A stretch of 50,680 nt of DNA, from contig CAJIZN010000002.1 in the NCBI GenBank assembly GCA_905182065.1, positions 71,175 through 121,854 on the forward strand. Direction: 5' to 3'. This document shows, piece by piece, positions 29,474 to 38,976 of the stretch. Positions within the stretch are counted from its first letter, which is position 1, and each line of letters begins with the position of its first letter. The DNA comes from Candidatus Marisimplicoccus framensis (GTDB taxonomy: Bacteria; Bacteroidota; Bacteroidia; Flavobacteriales; Flavobacteriaceae). Made by a program: the position numbers and the translations under genes. The notes below the pieces were generated by a model. That model saw only the letters and a program-made list of their open reading frames with translations, was not told the origin of the DNA and did no database searches.

Positions 29474-30919
29474 TTGAAAAATTCTTCTAGTGTAAATTTA
29501 CCGATTGGAATAGCACTGCTTCCTATTATTTTCCTTGTATTACTTCTTAGCATAAATGTTTTTATTTATGGAGATGATTCTCTAAATGGCACAAATCAAT
29601 TTATATTAATCTTATCAGGTCTTTTTGGAGCATCTATTGGCTTTATTTATAAGGTTTCCTATAAAGATATTCTAACAAGTATTTCAAATAGTGTAAAATC
29701 TGTAACTGGAGCATTATTAATTCTTCTATTTGTTGGAGCACTAGCAGGAACCTGGATGATAAGCGGTATCATTCCATCTATGGTTTATTATGGTCTTAAA
29801 ATACTCGATCCAAATATTTTTCTTCCTGCTTGTATTATAATATGTTCTATTATATCAGTTGCAACTGGAAGTAGTTGGACAACATCAGCTACAGTTGGAA
29901 TAGCTTTAGTTGGAATTGGTCAAGCTTTAGGCATTTCTGCTGGAATGGTTGGGGGTGCTGTAATTTCAGGAGCTTATTTTGGAGATAAACTTTCACCTCT
30001 AAGCGACACAACAAATCTTGCTGCTGCTGTAACTAAAGTTGATTTATTTAAACACATAAAATATTTAACTTACACTACTATTCCAAGTATAACAATCACT
30101 TTTATTGTGTTTATTATTCTTGGATTTCTCCAAGTTTCAGATGGATCTACAGACAACACCTATTTGCTTAGTGCTATTTCAGAAAAATTCAATATTTCAT
30201 TAGTTCTGTTTATTGTTCCACTATTAGTACTAATAATGATTATAAAAAAGACTCCTCCATTAATTGCTCTTGTTATTGGAACATTAACAGGGGCTTTATT
30301 CTCTATAATTTTTCAGCCTCAAATAATTTCTGAACTTTCTAGTGGTTCTAATTCTAAACTTGTAAATACTTATGTTGTAATAATGGATACAATTACTGGA
30401 CCAATAAGTATTGAGACTAATAATGAATTATTAAATGATTTATTCTCAACTGGTGGAATGCTTGGTATGATGAATACAATATTTTTAGTGATTGGGACTA
30501 TGGTGTTTGGAGGTGTAATGGATGCAATTGGAGCACTCAAAACTATCAGTAAAACTCTTTTGAAATGGGCTAACACATCATTTAAATTATTTGCAAGTAC
30601 AGTTGCTTCATGTTTAGCATTAAATGTTAGTGCTTCAGACCAGTACTTATCAATTGTAGTTTCTGGAAAAATGTTTGAAAAAGCATTTAAAGACAAAAAT
30701 CTTGCACCTGAAAACCTAAGCAGAACACTTGAAGATTCTGCAACAGTAACATCTGCTCTTATTCCTTGGAATTCTTGCGGAGCATATCATTCATCTGTAC
30801 TAGGAGTTGGAGTTGGAGAATATTTTTTATATGCAATTTTCAATTGGATTAGTCCATTCATGACATTAATATATGCTGGATTAAGAATAAAAATTAGGAC
30901 TTTAGGTGATAAAAATTAA
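29474..30919 (+). CDS. nhaC: NhaC-family Na+/H+ antiporter
   Basis: A 481-residue polytopic inner-membrane protein with about 11-12 hydrophobic segments. The family core is seen as TGSSWTTSATVGIALVG near residue 135 and SGAYFGDKLSPLSDTTNLAA near residue 168, with the Asp/Ser/Thr residues of the ion site. A second related segment, NVSASDQYLSIVVSGKMF, lies near residue 385, and ALIPWNSCGAYHSSVLGV follows. It exchanges sodium for protons, which suits a marine host. The start codon is TTG at 29474. It is divergent from tilS and has 43 bases before ftsK. Confidence 0.92.
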   Translation: MKNSSSVNLPIGIALLPIIFLVLLLSINVFIYGDDSLNGTNQFILILSGLFGASIGFIYKVSYKDILTSISNSVKSVTGALLILLFVGALAGTWMISGIIPSMVYYGLKILDPNIFLPACIIICSIISVATGSSWTTSATVGIALVGIGQALGISAGMVGGAVISGAYFGDKLSPLSDTTNLAAAVTKVDLFKHIKYLTYTTIPSITITFIVFIILGFLQVSDGSTDNTYLLSAISEKFNISLVLFIVPLLVLIMIIKKTPPLIALVIGTLTGALFSIIFQPQIISELSSGSNSKLVNTYVVIMDTITGPISIETNNELLNDLFSTGGMLGMMNTIFLVIGTMVFGGVMDAIGALKTISKTLLKWANTSFKLFASTVASCLALNVSASDQYLSIVVSGKMFEKAFKDKNLAPENLSRTLEDSATVTSALIPWNSCGAYHSSVLGVGVGEYFLYAIFNWISPFMTLIYAGLRIKIRTLGDKN

Positions 30920-30962
30920 TAATCTAACCTCATATTTGTATTTTTGTTAAATACTATTTTTT

Positions 30963-33239
30963 ATGAGTAGCAAGAAAAAAGCCGATTTAAACAAATTTAA
31001 GGTTGTATTTGGCTACACTCTTCTATTTATTTCAGTAATTCTTTTCACATCGTTTATATCCTACATGTATAATTGGAGGGTAGATCAAAGTAGTGTGGAT
31101 AGCTTATTTGATAAGGATATTCAAGTCCAAAACATACTTGGTAAAATAGGTGCATCAATAAGTCATTTTTTAATTTTTAAGTTATTTGGAATTGCTAGCT
31201 TTATATTCCCAGTAATTCTATTAATCTCTTCTTACTACCTACTGTTTAATAAGAAAATACTTGAATTATTTAAAAAAATAAACTGGTTACTATTGCTGAT
31301 TGTTTGGACTACTTTATTATCAGGATATCTTAGTAATTATTTTCCAATTCAATCGGGTATAGTTGGATTTGAAATAAATTCATTTCTTGAAACATATATT
31401 GGAAATATTGGTATAATACTAATTATAGGTTTCATTTTTGTTTTATCTATTGCAATTCTTTGGAATATAACTCCCTATTCACTTTTTACATTATTGAAAA
31501 ACACGACCCTAGTAAACAAACAAAAAGAGAAATCTTTTGATAATGATGCTGAAGAAAAAACATATCCTGATTTAAATTTAGAAGATGAATTAGTGTCAGA
31601 GCCAATTGAAAGTGATGAAAATGAGCTAGAGTCATCGAAAATATCTGATGATAATATATCAATGGAAGTTGAGGAAATCAACTTTGAAGAGAAAAGCACA
31701 AAAAATATTAGTTTTAATAAAGTTGATTTAAAGGAATTTGATCCAACTCTTGATCTAAGTAATTTTAAGAATCCTAGTATTGATATTTTAAAAGATTATG
31801 GTGACGGAACTATTAAAATAGATCAGGATGAACTAGAAACAAATAAAAATAAAATAGTTGATACTCTTAAGAATTATAACATTGGTATAAAACAGATTAA
31901 GGCTACCATTGGACCAACAGTGACACTTTATGAAATAATACCTGATGCAGGTGTTAGAATTTCAAAAATAAAAAATCTTGAAGATGATATAGCTTTATCA
32001 CTTTCAGCTCTTGGTATAAGAATAATTGCTCCAATACCTGGAAAAGGCACTATTGGTATAGAAGTTCCAAATAAGAAAAAGTCAATTGTCTCAATGAAAT
32101 CACTTTTATCTTCAAAAAAATATATTGAATCTGAAATGGAACTTCCAATTGCAATTGGAAAGACAATTAGTAATGAAACATTTATTGCTGATTTAACTAA
32201 GATGCCTCATCTACTAATGGCTGGTGCAACTGGTCAAGGTAAGTCTGTAGGTATTAATGCAATTCTAACCTCTATACTCTATAAAAAGCACCCATCACAA
32301 GTTAAATTTGTATTAGTTGACCCAAAAAAAATTGAACTTTCTATATATTCTAAAATTGAAAGACACTACTTGGCTAAACTTCCTGAATCAGAAGATGCAA
32401 TTATTATCGAGAATGATAAAGTAATTAACACATTAAATTCATTATGTAGAGAAATGGACAAAAGATATGAGTTATTAAAAGATGCAATGACTAGAAATAT
32501 CAAAGAGTATAATACAAAATTTATCTCTAGAAAATTAAATCCAGAAAATGGTCATACGTTTTTACCCTATATAGTTCTTGTAATAGATGAATTTGCAGAT
32601 TTAATAATGACTGCTGGAAAGGAAGTAGAGACTCCATTAGCTAGATTAGCTCAACTATCTCGTGCTGTAGGGATACATCTAATTATTGCCACACAAAGAC
32701 CTTCTGTAAATGTTATAACAGGATTAATTAAGGCTAATTTTCCAGCTAGGATTGCATTTAGAGTTACATCTAAAATTGACTCAAGAACAATTCTAGATAC
32801 TGGGGGAGCTGAACAGCTGATTGGAAGAGGTGATTTGTTATATTCTCAGTCAAATGTATTAACTAGAGTACAGTGTGGTTTTATCGATACTCCAGAAGTT
32901 GAAAAATTATCTGATTTTATTGGATCACAAATGGGTTATCCAACTGCTTATGAGCTTCCTGAGTATTCTAAAGAAGAAGGCGGGTCTTTATCAGATTCCA
33001 GTATTGAAGATAGAGATTTAATGTTTAATGAAGCTGCTAGGGTTATTGTTTCAAATCAACAAGGTTCAGCATCTTTACTTCAGAGAAAACTAAAGCTGGG
33101 TTATAATAGAGCAGGAAGATTAATTGATCAAATGGAGGATGCTGGAATTGTTGGCCCTTTTGAAGGCAGCAAACCTAGACAAGTATTAATTTCAGATTTA
33201 AATTCATTAGAAACTCTATTGAGTGAAAACCAAAAATAA
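30963..33239 (+). CDS. ftsK: DNA translocase FtsK
   Basis: A 758-residue FtsK/SpoIIIE-type translocase that pumps chromosomal DNA at the division septum and activates dimer resolution. It has four N-terminal membrane helices (residues ~15-175), a short acidic linker (~190-260), an alpha/beta ATPase with Walker A GATGQGKS near residue 421 and Walker B LVIDEFADLIM near residue 538, and a winged-helix gamma domain (~683-755, GSASLLQRKLKLGYNRAGRL) that reads polar DNA motifs. The linker is short compared with E. coli (1329 residues in total). It leads ftsK-lolA-lptF/G-ribBA, overlapping lolA by 17 bases. Confidence 0.98.
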   Translation: MSSKKKADLNKFKVVFGYTLLFISVILFTSFISYMYNWRVDQSSVDSLFDKDIQVQNILGKIGASISHFLIFKLFGIASFIFPVILLISSYYLLFNKKILELFKKINWLLLLIVWTTLLSGYLSNYFPIQSGIVGFEINSFLETYIGNIGIILIIGFIFVLSIAILWNITPYSLFTLLKNTTLVNKQKEKSFDNDAEEKTYPDLNLEDELVSEPIESDENELESSKISDDNISMEVEEINFEEKSTKNISFNKVDLKEFDPTLDLSNFKNPSIDILKDYGDGTIKIDQDELETNKNKIVDTLKNYNIGIKQIKATIGPTVTLYEIIPDAGVRISKIKNLEDDIALSLSALGIRIIAPIPGKGTIGIEVPNKKKSIVSMKSLLSSKKYIESEMELPIAIGKTISNETFIADLTKMPHLLMAGATGQGKSVGINAILTSILYKKHPSQVKFVLVDPKKIELSIYSKIERHYLAKLPESEDAIIIENDKVINTLNSLCREMDKRYELLKDAMTRNIKEYNTKFISRKLNPENGHTFLPYIVLVIDEFADLIMTAGKEVETPLARLAQLSRAVGIHLIIATQRPSVNVITGLIKANFPARIAFRVTSKIDSRTILDTGGAEQLIGRGDLLYSQSNVLTRVQCGFIDTPEVEKLSDFIGSQMGYPTAYELPEYSKEEGGSLSDSSIEDRDLMFNEAARVIVSNQQGSASLLQRKLKLGYNRAGRLIDQMEDAGIVGPFEGSKPRQVLISDLNSLETLLSENQK

Positions 33240-33852
33240 TATATCTATAAAAGTCATTTTATTTCTTTTAGGTTTTTCAAATCTATTAGCTCAGGAATCT
33301 GCTATAGATATTCTTCAAAAAGTAAAAGATAATGCTAACCTAATAGAAAATGCAAAATATAAATTTAGTATTACTTCTGAATTTGAAAATACTCTTCTGC
33401 CAATTAATGGAGAGTTTTATATAAAAGACGAAAACTATTTCATTGATACTCCTGAAATTGATCAGATCTATGATGGTAAGAAATTTTATACAATTATTCA
33501 TGAGAATCAAGAAATAATTGTTAGTAATGAGAATAATACTTTTTTTAATTTCACGCCTAATCAGATATTTAATTTTTTTCTAAGTGGATTCAATCTTCAG
33601 ATTGAAAAAATATCAAATAACTCCTATTTCATAATTGCAGAAAACAATCAAGAAGAAGATGTGTTTTATTCAATAGTGATTAATAGTTCTAATCTATCTA
33701 TCGAAAAAATTGAAATGATTGAAAAGAAAAGTAATACTAAAATCAATAGTTTTTTAACATTAACTTATGATTATAATTTAATCGTTCCATTGTCTTTATT
33801 TAAATTTGATATGAATTACTACAAAGACTACCTAATAGTTACTCAAAATTGA
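33223..33852 (+). CDS. lolA: LolA-like outer-membrane lipoprotein carrier
   Basis: A 209-residue periplasmic protein with a signal peptide (residues 1 to ~23, ending LLAQ) and the LolA beta-sheet pattern: AIDILQKVKDNA after the signal, then alternating strands such as GEFYIKDENYFID and YDGKKFYTI. LolA shuttles lipoproteins from the inner to the outer membrane. The start is GTG at 33223, inside the end of ftsK; no later ATG keeps the signal peptide. It is followed by an LptF/LptG permease with a four-base overlap. The family is divergent in sequence, so the call leans on fold pattern plus the known flavobacterial order ftsK-lolA-lpt permease-ribBA. Confidence 0.85.
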   Translation: MKTKNNISIKVILFLLGFSNLLAQESAIDILQKVKDNANLIENAKYKFSITSEFENTLLPINGEFYIKDENYFIDTPEIDQIYDGKKFYTIIHENQEIIVSNENNTFFNFTPNQIFNFFLSGFNLQIEKISNNSYFIIAENNQEEDVFYSIVINSSNLSIEKIEMIEKKSNTKINSFLTLTYDYNLIVPLSLFKFDMNYYKDYLIVTQN

Positions 33853-35288
33853 AAATATTAGATAAATACATATTAAAATTTTATTTAAGCAGGTTCCTTG
33901 GTATTTTTGCTATATGTTTTTTAATATTTATAATACAAACATTTTGGCTTTATATAGATGAACTTGCAGGTAAAGGCCTAGATATTTTTACGATTGGTAA
34001 ATTCTTTATGTATTTCTCCCCCAAACTAGTTCCATTAGTTTTACCACTTTCAATCCTACTAGCATCTTTGACAACTTATGGAACACTTTCTGAAAACTAT
34101 GAGTTTATTGCTATGAAATCAAATGGAATATCAATAGTTAGAAGTATGATTGCATTATTGATTTTTCATATTTTCCTAGGAATTGGATCTTTTTACTTTT
34201 CAAATAATGTAGTGACCTATGGTGAATTAAAATCATATAATCTAAGAAAAAATTTAGCCAAATTGAAACCTACTTTAAGCATACGCGAGGGAATGTTTAA
34301 TGATATAGGTAACATGAGCATTAAAGTTGCAAGAAAGTACGGTGATAATGAGCAATTTTTAGAAGATATTATTCTTCATAATATTTCAGATGATGAAATC
34401 AATAGACTCGTAATAAAAGCTGAGAGCGGAGAAGTAAGAAATGAGAATGATTCATATCTTCAATTAATCCTCAGAAATGGTAATAGATATGAAGACATAG
34501 TTACATCATCTGTTGCAGAAAAACAAAAACATCCACATACTAGAGCTTCATTTGAAGAGTATATATTAAATATTGATATATCAGACTTCAACAATGTAAA
34601 CCTTGATGAAGAAAATTATAGGTCTACTTACAAGATGCAAAGAGTAAATCAACTTAAACAAAGTTCAGACACTCTTTCAAGTAAATTTGAGAGTGATATG
34701 GCTCGATTTGGAATTACTTTCATGAATAGTCATACTTTAAGAAAATTACCTAATATAAATACTAATCAAATTGAGTCTAATGAGATTATGATTAACAGAC
34801 CATTTCTTAATCTTTTAGATGATCCTGAAATTTATGAGATAAACGGGGTTTTAGCAATGGCAGATGAAGAAGTTGATTTATATTTGAGGCAATTATCTAA
34901 CAAAAAAAAGACATTTTTCTTGCAACAAAAACTTATAAACCTTCATAAGCTTACAATTAATGAGCGATATAGTTTAATCTTTGCATGTATATTTTTATTT
35001 CTTATTGGAGCATCACTTGGAGCTATCATAAGAAAAGGCGGATTAGGATTACCACTAGTACTATCGATTGTAATATTTTTAACCTATCATTATATTGGTG
35101 TATTTGGCAAGAATGCGGCAGAAGACAGCTCAATTAGTCCCTTTTTAGGAAGCTGGATTTCTACCTTTGTTATAGCACCTTTTGCAATTTATCTAACTAA
35201 GATAGTTTCAACAGATAGGGGCTTCAATTTTACTTTATTTGATAAGTTTTCAGAGATAGTTAATAAATTAAAAGTTAAAAATGAGTAA
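33849..35288 (+). CDS. LptF/LptG-family permease (YjgP/YjgQ)
   Basis: A 479-residue inner-membrane subunit of the lipopolysaccharide export ABC transporter. Three N-terminal helices (ILDKYILKFYLSRFLGIFAI at the start, then FFMYFSPKLVPLVLPLSILLASL) are followed by a large periplasmic beta-jellyroll region (residues ~125-360). Three C-terminal helices end the chain, including FLIGASLGAIIRKGGLGLPL. With LptB it extracts LPS and passes it to LptC/A. The start codon is TTG at 33849, overlapping the lolA stop; LDKYILK is the typical family beginning. The periplasmic part is longer than in E. coli LptF (366 residues), as is common in Bacteroidota. LptF and LptG cannot be told apart by eye. Confidence 0.92.
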   Translation: MKILDKYILKFYLSRFLGIFAICFLIFIIQTFWLYIDELAGKGLDIFTIGKFFMYFSPKLVPLVLPLSILLASLTTYGTLSENYEFIAMKSNGISIVRSMIALLIFHIFLGIGSFYFSNNVVTYGELKSYNLRKNLAKLKPTLSIREGMFNDIGNMSIKVARKYGDNEQFLEDIILHNISDDEINRLVIKAESGEVRNENDSYLQLILRNGNRYEDIVTSSVAEKQKHPHTRASFEEYILNIDISDFNNVNLDEENYRSTYKMQRVNQLKQSSDTLSSKFESDMARFGITFMNSHTLRKLPNINTNQIESNEIMINRPFLNLLDDPEIYEINGVLAMADEEVDLYLRQLSNKKKTFFLQQKLINLHKLTINERYSLIFACIFLFLIGASLGAIIRKGGLGLPLVLSIVIFLTYHYIGVFGKNAAEDSSISPFLGSWISTFVIAPFAIYLTKIVSTDRGFNFTLFDKFSEIVNKLKVKNE

Positions 35289-36387
35289 CATAAAGCTGGA
35301 TAAAATAGAAGATGCAATTTCTGATATAAAAAACGGAAATATTATAATTGTTGTTGATGATGAAAACAGAGAGAATGAAGGTGATTTTATAACTGCTGCC
35401 GAAACAATTGATTCCTCTAAAATTAATTTTATGGCAAAAAATGGAAGAGGTTTAATCTGTGTTCCAATGTCTGAAAAATTATGCTCAAAATTAAGTCTTG
35501 GCAAGATGGTTCCCAATAATACTGACCCACTTGAGACAGCATTTACTGTTTCAGTTGATCTAAAAGGAAATGGAGTTACTTCTGGAATATCTGCATCAGA
35601 TAGAGCTAAAACTGTTCAAGCATTAGTTGATAATAATACTAAACCTGAAGATCTTCAAAGACCTGGCCATGTTTTTCCTTTAATTGCAAAAAACGGAGGT
35701 GTTCTTAGAAGAACTGGACATACAGAAGCTGCTATAGATTTTGCTAGACTTGCTGGTTTTAAATCTGCTGGTGTTATAGTTGAGATTATGAATGATGATG
35801 GAACTATGTCGAGATTACCTCAATTATTTAAAGTAGCAGAAAAGTTTAATTTAAGAATAGTTTCTATTGAAGATCTTGTAGCTTATAGAATGAAGAATGA
35901 TAGCTTAATCAGCAAAAGCTTTGATGAGAAAGTTAAAACTAGTTTTGGAAATTATAGATTAAGAGCTTACAAACAGACTAATAATGATCAAGTTCATATT
36001 GCCTTAACTCTTGGTGATTGGAATAAAGATGAACCTATTTTAACTAGAATAAATTCATCAGTTGTTGATAATGATGTTACTAAAATATTGACAGGAACTA
36101 ATGAAAAAAATTATGATAAAATCTTTTCCGAAATCAATAAAAAAGGCAAAGGTGCTGTAATCTTTATTAATCAAAATCAATCCTCTGAAAATATATTAAA
36201 TAAACTTAACTCATTAAGCAATGATTCCGAAAAACCTAAAATTGATTTTAGAGATTTTGGAATAGGAGCTCAAATATTACATGATCTAGATATTTATAAA
36301 GTCAATTTACTAAGTAATTCTGAGCATAAACATCGTGTTGGACTATCTGGTTATGGATTGAGCATAGTTGATTATACTAACTATTAA
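35281..36387 (+). CDS. ribB: 3,4-dihydroxy-2-butanone-4-phosphate synthase with degenerate RibA-like domain
   Basis: A 368-residue RibBA-layout protein. The N-terminal RibB domain (to ~205) is intact: VVDDENRENEGDFITAA near residue 22, SDRAKTVQALV, RPGHVFPLIAK, RTGHTEAAIDFARLAG. It makes the four-carbon unit of riboflavin from ribulose 5-phosphate. The C-terminal part aligns as a GTP cyclohydrolase II relic (FGNYRLRAYKQ, HIALTLGDW) but lacks the three zinc cysteines and the RSxC/GCxR elements, so it should not hydrolyse GTP. A separate RibA is expected elsewhere. This pattern is known in Bacteroidota. It overlaps the lpt permease by 8 bases and the convergent TSUP gene by 11 bases. Confidence 0.92.
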   Translation: MSNIKLDKIEDAISDIKNGNIIIVVDDENRENEGDFITAAETIDSSKINFMAKNGRGLICVPMSEKLCSKLSLGKMVPNNTDPLETAFTVSVDLKGNGVTSGISASDRAKTVQALVDNNTKPEDLQRPGHVFPLIAKNGGVLRRTGHTEAAIDFARLAGFKSAGVIVEIMNDDGTMSRLPQLFKVAEKFNLRIVSIEDLVAYRMKNDSLISKSFDEKVKTSFGNYRLRAYKQTNNDQVHIALTLGDWNKDEPILTRINSSVVDNDVTKILTGTNEKNYDKIFSEINKKGKGAVIFINQNQSSENILNKLNSLSNDSEKPKIDFRDFGIGAQILHDLDIYKVNLLSNSEHKHRVGLSGYGLSIVDYTNY

Positions 36388-37150
36388 AAGTATCCATCCA
36401 AAGCTTTACTGCCATATAAGACACCATTACAAGAAGAGTTATTCTAATAACCTTATCACCCTTCTTAACAGACCATCTGCTAGATAGCCAAGCACCGACT
36501 ATAGAGCCTAGAACCATCCATAATCCAACCATCCATAATATTTTACCATCTAAAGCAAAAATTAAAACTGCAGCAATAGAATATACAAATACTGAAAAAG
36601 CTTTAACAGAGTTAGTCCTGAGTAAATTCATTCTATTTAATTGAGTTAGTAAAAGCATTATTACTATCCCAACTCCAGCTTGAAGAAATCCACCATAAAT
36701 ACCAATAAAAAAGAAACCTATTAATCCAGCTATTAAATATTTCCCAGTAAGTCTTTCTGGCAAGTCTAAAGAAGCAATTGATTTAGATCTAAAAACTATT
36801 ATAATACCAACAGTTATCATAATAATAGCTAAAAATCTTTTGAATGTATCTCCATCCATGTCGATAGCAATTTTAGCTCCAATTATAGCACCTAATGTAG
36901 CGACTAAACCAAAATATAATCCATAGGGATGTGTAACAATTTTCTTACTTCTATAACCATAACTTGCAACTAAAGCAGCTGAAATTACCATAAGTCTATT
37001 TGTACCGTTTGCAGTAGCCTCATCTAGACCCAAAAAAAGTATTAGTACTGGAAGTGTTACTAGAGAACCTCCACCTGCTAATGTATTAACAACACCAGCA
37101 AAAAGGCCAATTCCAAGAAGTATTAAAATTGAATTTATATCTAAAAGCAT
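36377..37150 (-). CDS. TSUP-family (TauE/SafE) membrane permease
   Basis: A 257-residue protein with about eight membrane segments in two related halves, the TauE/SafE pattern. Marks are GLFAGVVNTLAGGGSLVTLPVL near the N-terminus and the matching second-half element GFFFIGIYGGFLQAGVGIVIM near residue 140. The family moves small organosulfur or carboxylate anions such as sulfite, sulfoacetate or taurine; the solute here is unknown. It stands alone, convergent with ribBA (11-base overlap) and divergent from the tRNA-Ser. Confidence 0.9.
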   Translation of the reverse strand: MLLDINSILILLGIGLFAGVVNTLAGGGSLVTLPVLILFLGLDEATANGTNRLMVISAALVASYGYRSKKIVTHPYGLYFGLVATLGAIIGAKIAIDMDGDTFKRFLAIIMITVGIIIVFRSKSIASLDLPERLTGKYLIAGLIGFFFIGIYGGFLQAGVGIVIMLLLTQLNRMNLLRTNSVKAFSVFVYSIAAVLIFALDGKILWMVGLWMVLGSIVGAWLSSRWSVKKGDKVIRITLLVMVSYMAVKLWMDTFNS

Positions 37151-37222
37151 GACATTAAAAGTAAGATAATTATTTTTTGATTCAGCTGATGATTAAATTA
37201 TTTTTTTATACCTAAAATCGTG

Positions 37223-37230
37223 TATATTTG
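37223..37230 (+). promoter_or_regulatory. Likely -7 element of the tRNA-Ser promoter
   Basis: TATATTTG matches the Bacteroidota sigma -7 consensus TAnnTTTG exactly and ends 10 bases before the tRNA, so transcription would begin a few bases upstream of the mature 5' end. The -33 TTG is not evident; a T-run is at about that distance. Confidence 0.5.
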
Positions 37231-37240
37231 CACCTGCATT

Positions 37241-37325
37241 GGAGAAATGGCAGAGTGGTCGAATGCGGCAGTCTTGAAAACTGTTGAGGGTCATACCTCC
37301 GGGGGTTCGAATCCCTCTTTCTCCG
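37241..37325 (+). tRNA. tRNA-Ser (anticodon TGA)
   Basis: An 85-base class II tRNA. The acceptor stem pairs GGAGAAA with TTTCTCC, with discriminator G at 37325. The D-arm region has the usual GGCAGAGTGG, the anticodon stem pairs GCAGT with ACTGT around loop CTTGAAA, and TGA is at 37275-37277. A long variable arm (TGAGGGTCATACCTCC region) marks serine identity, and the T-arm carries GGTTCGAATCC. The 3' CCA is not encoded. It reads UCA and, by wobble, other UCN serine codons. Confidence 0.97.
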
Positions 37326-37330
37326 CTTAA

Positions 37331-37368
37331 GCTCTTGTAAATTATATGATTTGCAAGAGCTTTTTTTT
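37331..37368 (+). terminator. Intrinsic terminator after tRNA-Ser
   Basis: A hairpin pairs GCTCTTGTAA (37331-37340) with TTGCAAGAGC (37351-37360) around a 10-base loop, with one G-T wobble, and is followed at once by eight Ts (37361-37368). It starts five bases after the tRNA. It is the clearest terminator in the window. Confidence 0.9.
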
Positions 37369-37480
37369 GAGTATAATTAAAAAAATATAATAAAAAAGTA
37401 TATTAGCATTAGAGTAATTGAAAATTAATAGAAATTAAAAAGAGCTGTAACAACAAAATAGATTATTTTTAAATCCAAAG

Positions 37481-38948
37481 ATGTCAATTACTCCAAAAAA
37501 TATCGGCTTAGTTTCAGGACCATTAGCATTCATTTTAATTTTACTTTTTTTTCATCCTGAAGGACTAAATCCTGCTGCAAATGCTATTCTTGCATCCACA
37601 ATATGGATTGCCATTTGGTGGATAACAGAGGCTATTCCAATAGCAGTAACCGCATTATTACCAATTATTTTATTCCCATTAACTGGTGGATTAGGCCTTT
37701 CCGAAACAACAGCTTCTTTTGGACATAAATATGTTTTCCTTTATGTTGGTGGCTTTATTATTGCTATTGCTATACAAAAATGGAACTTACACAAACGGAT
37801 AGCATTGAATATTATTAATTTAATAGGTACAAATGTTGTAAACATTATTCTTGGGTTTATGGTTGCAACTGCATTTATGTCAATGTGGATTTCAAATACA
37901 GCCACTGCCGTTATGATGCTACCTATTGCAATTGCAATAGTTGCACAATTAAAGGATGATCCAAATACAATTGAAAAAGAAAATTTAATTTTTGGAAAGG
38001 CTTTAATGTTGGGTATTGCATATAGCGCATCCATTGGTGGTTTAAGCACTTTGATTGGAACGCCACCAAATTTAGTCTTAGCAGGAGTAGTTGAGGAAAC
38101 CTTTGGATATGAAATCACCTTTGCTCAATGGTTTAAATTTGGTTTTCCTATCTCAGTAGTATTATTGTTTTTATGCTGGAAATACCTTACCAGTTTTGCT
38201 TTTAAGTTTAAACAAAAGAGTTTTCCTGGTGGAAGAGCAGAAATTAGTAAACAGTTAAGAGCTTTAGGTCAATATAAGCTACGAAGAAAAATTAGTGGCT
38301 GGGGTTTTTACTTTAACTGCATTTGCATGGATAAGTCGATCTTTTTTATTGAAATCAATTATTCCAGGAATTGATGATACGATTATTGGACTTATAGGGG
38401 CTATAGTCATCTTTTTATTACCAACAAAAAACAAAGAAAGAAGGCTTATAAATTGGGATGAAGCTGTAAAATTGCCTTGGGGAATTTTATTATTATTTGG
38501 TGGAGGAATGGCCTTAGCCGCAGGTTTTAAAGATAGTGGATTAGCCTTATGGATTGGTTCTCAAATGACCTTACTAGATGGTATTTCACTTTTTTTATTG
38601 GTCTTCATTTTGATTGCTGCCGTTAATTTTCTTACAGAAATTACTTCTAACTTAGCAACAACAGCTATGCTATTGCCTATCCTATATCCAATGGCAATAA
38701 CGATTGATGTACACCCATTTATCTTAATGGTATCTGCTACAGTAGCTGCTACATGTGCATTTATGTTACCTGTTGCCACACCACCTAATGCTGTGGTTTT
38801 TGGATCAGGATATTTACGTATTCCTGATATGGTGCGTGTTGGTATTTGGATGAATTTACTTTCAATTATACTACTAAGTCTTTTTGTATACTTTTTACTT
38901 CCAATTTTATGGGATTTTGATCCATTAGTTTTTATAGTTCCAGAGTAA
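37481..38948 (+). pseudogene. SLC13/DASS-family sodium-coupled anion transporter, one frameshift
   Basis: Two overlapping frames make one ~488-residue transporter of the divalent anion:sodium symporter family. Frame one gives WWITEAIPIAVTALLPI near residue 46, YVGGFIIAIAIQKW, the first sodium-site motif SNTATAVMMLP near residue 140, IGGLSTLIGTPPNLVLAG near residue 185, and then leaves the frame. Frame two resumes with SYEEKLVAGVFTLTAF and carries WGILLLFGGGMALA, the second motif EITSNLATTAMLLPI and ATPPNAVVFGSG. One extra base near 38276 explains the break (GQY-SYEEK). The solute could be a C4-dicarboxylate, citrate or sulfate. GC content looks somewhat higher than in neighbours. It lies just after the tRNA-Ser. 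Confidence 0.87.
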
Positions 38949-38976
38949 TAGTCAGAGTTTTTTTATAGCTTTATAT

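Noticed and set aside
35200-35290. FMN riboswitch in front of ribBA
   Set aside because: The gene starts inside the end of the upstream permease gene, leaving no leader where an aptamer could sit.
37326-37480. Genomic-island attachment site after tRNA-Ser
   Set aside because: No repeat of the tRNA 3' end, no integrase and no mobile gene follow; the stretch holds a terminator and AT-rich DNA only.
37741-38118. Minus-strand frame inside the SLC13 gene
   Set aside because: Antisense to clear membrane-transporter sequence; repetitive Ile/Ala content is the mirror of the sense codons.
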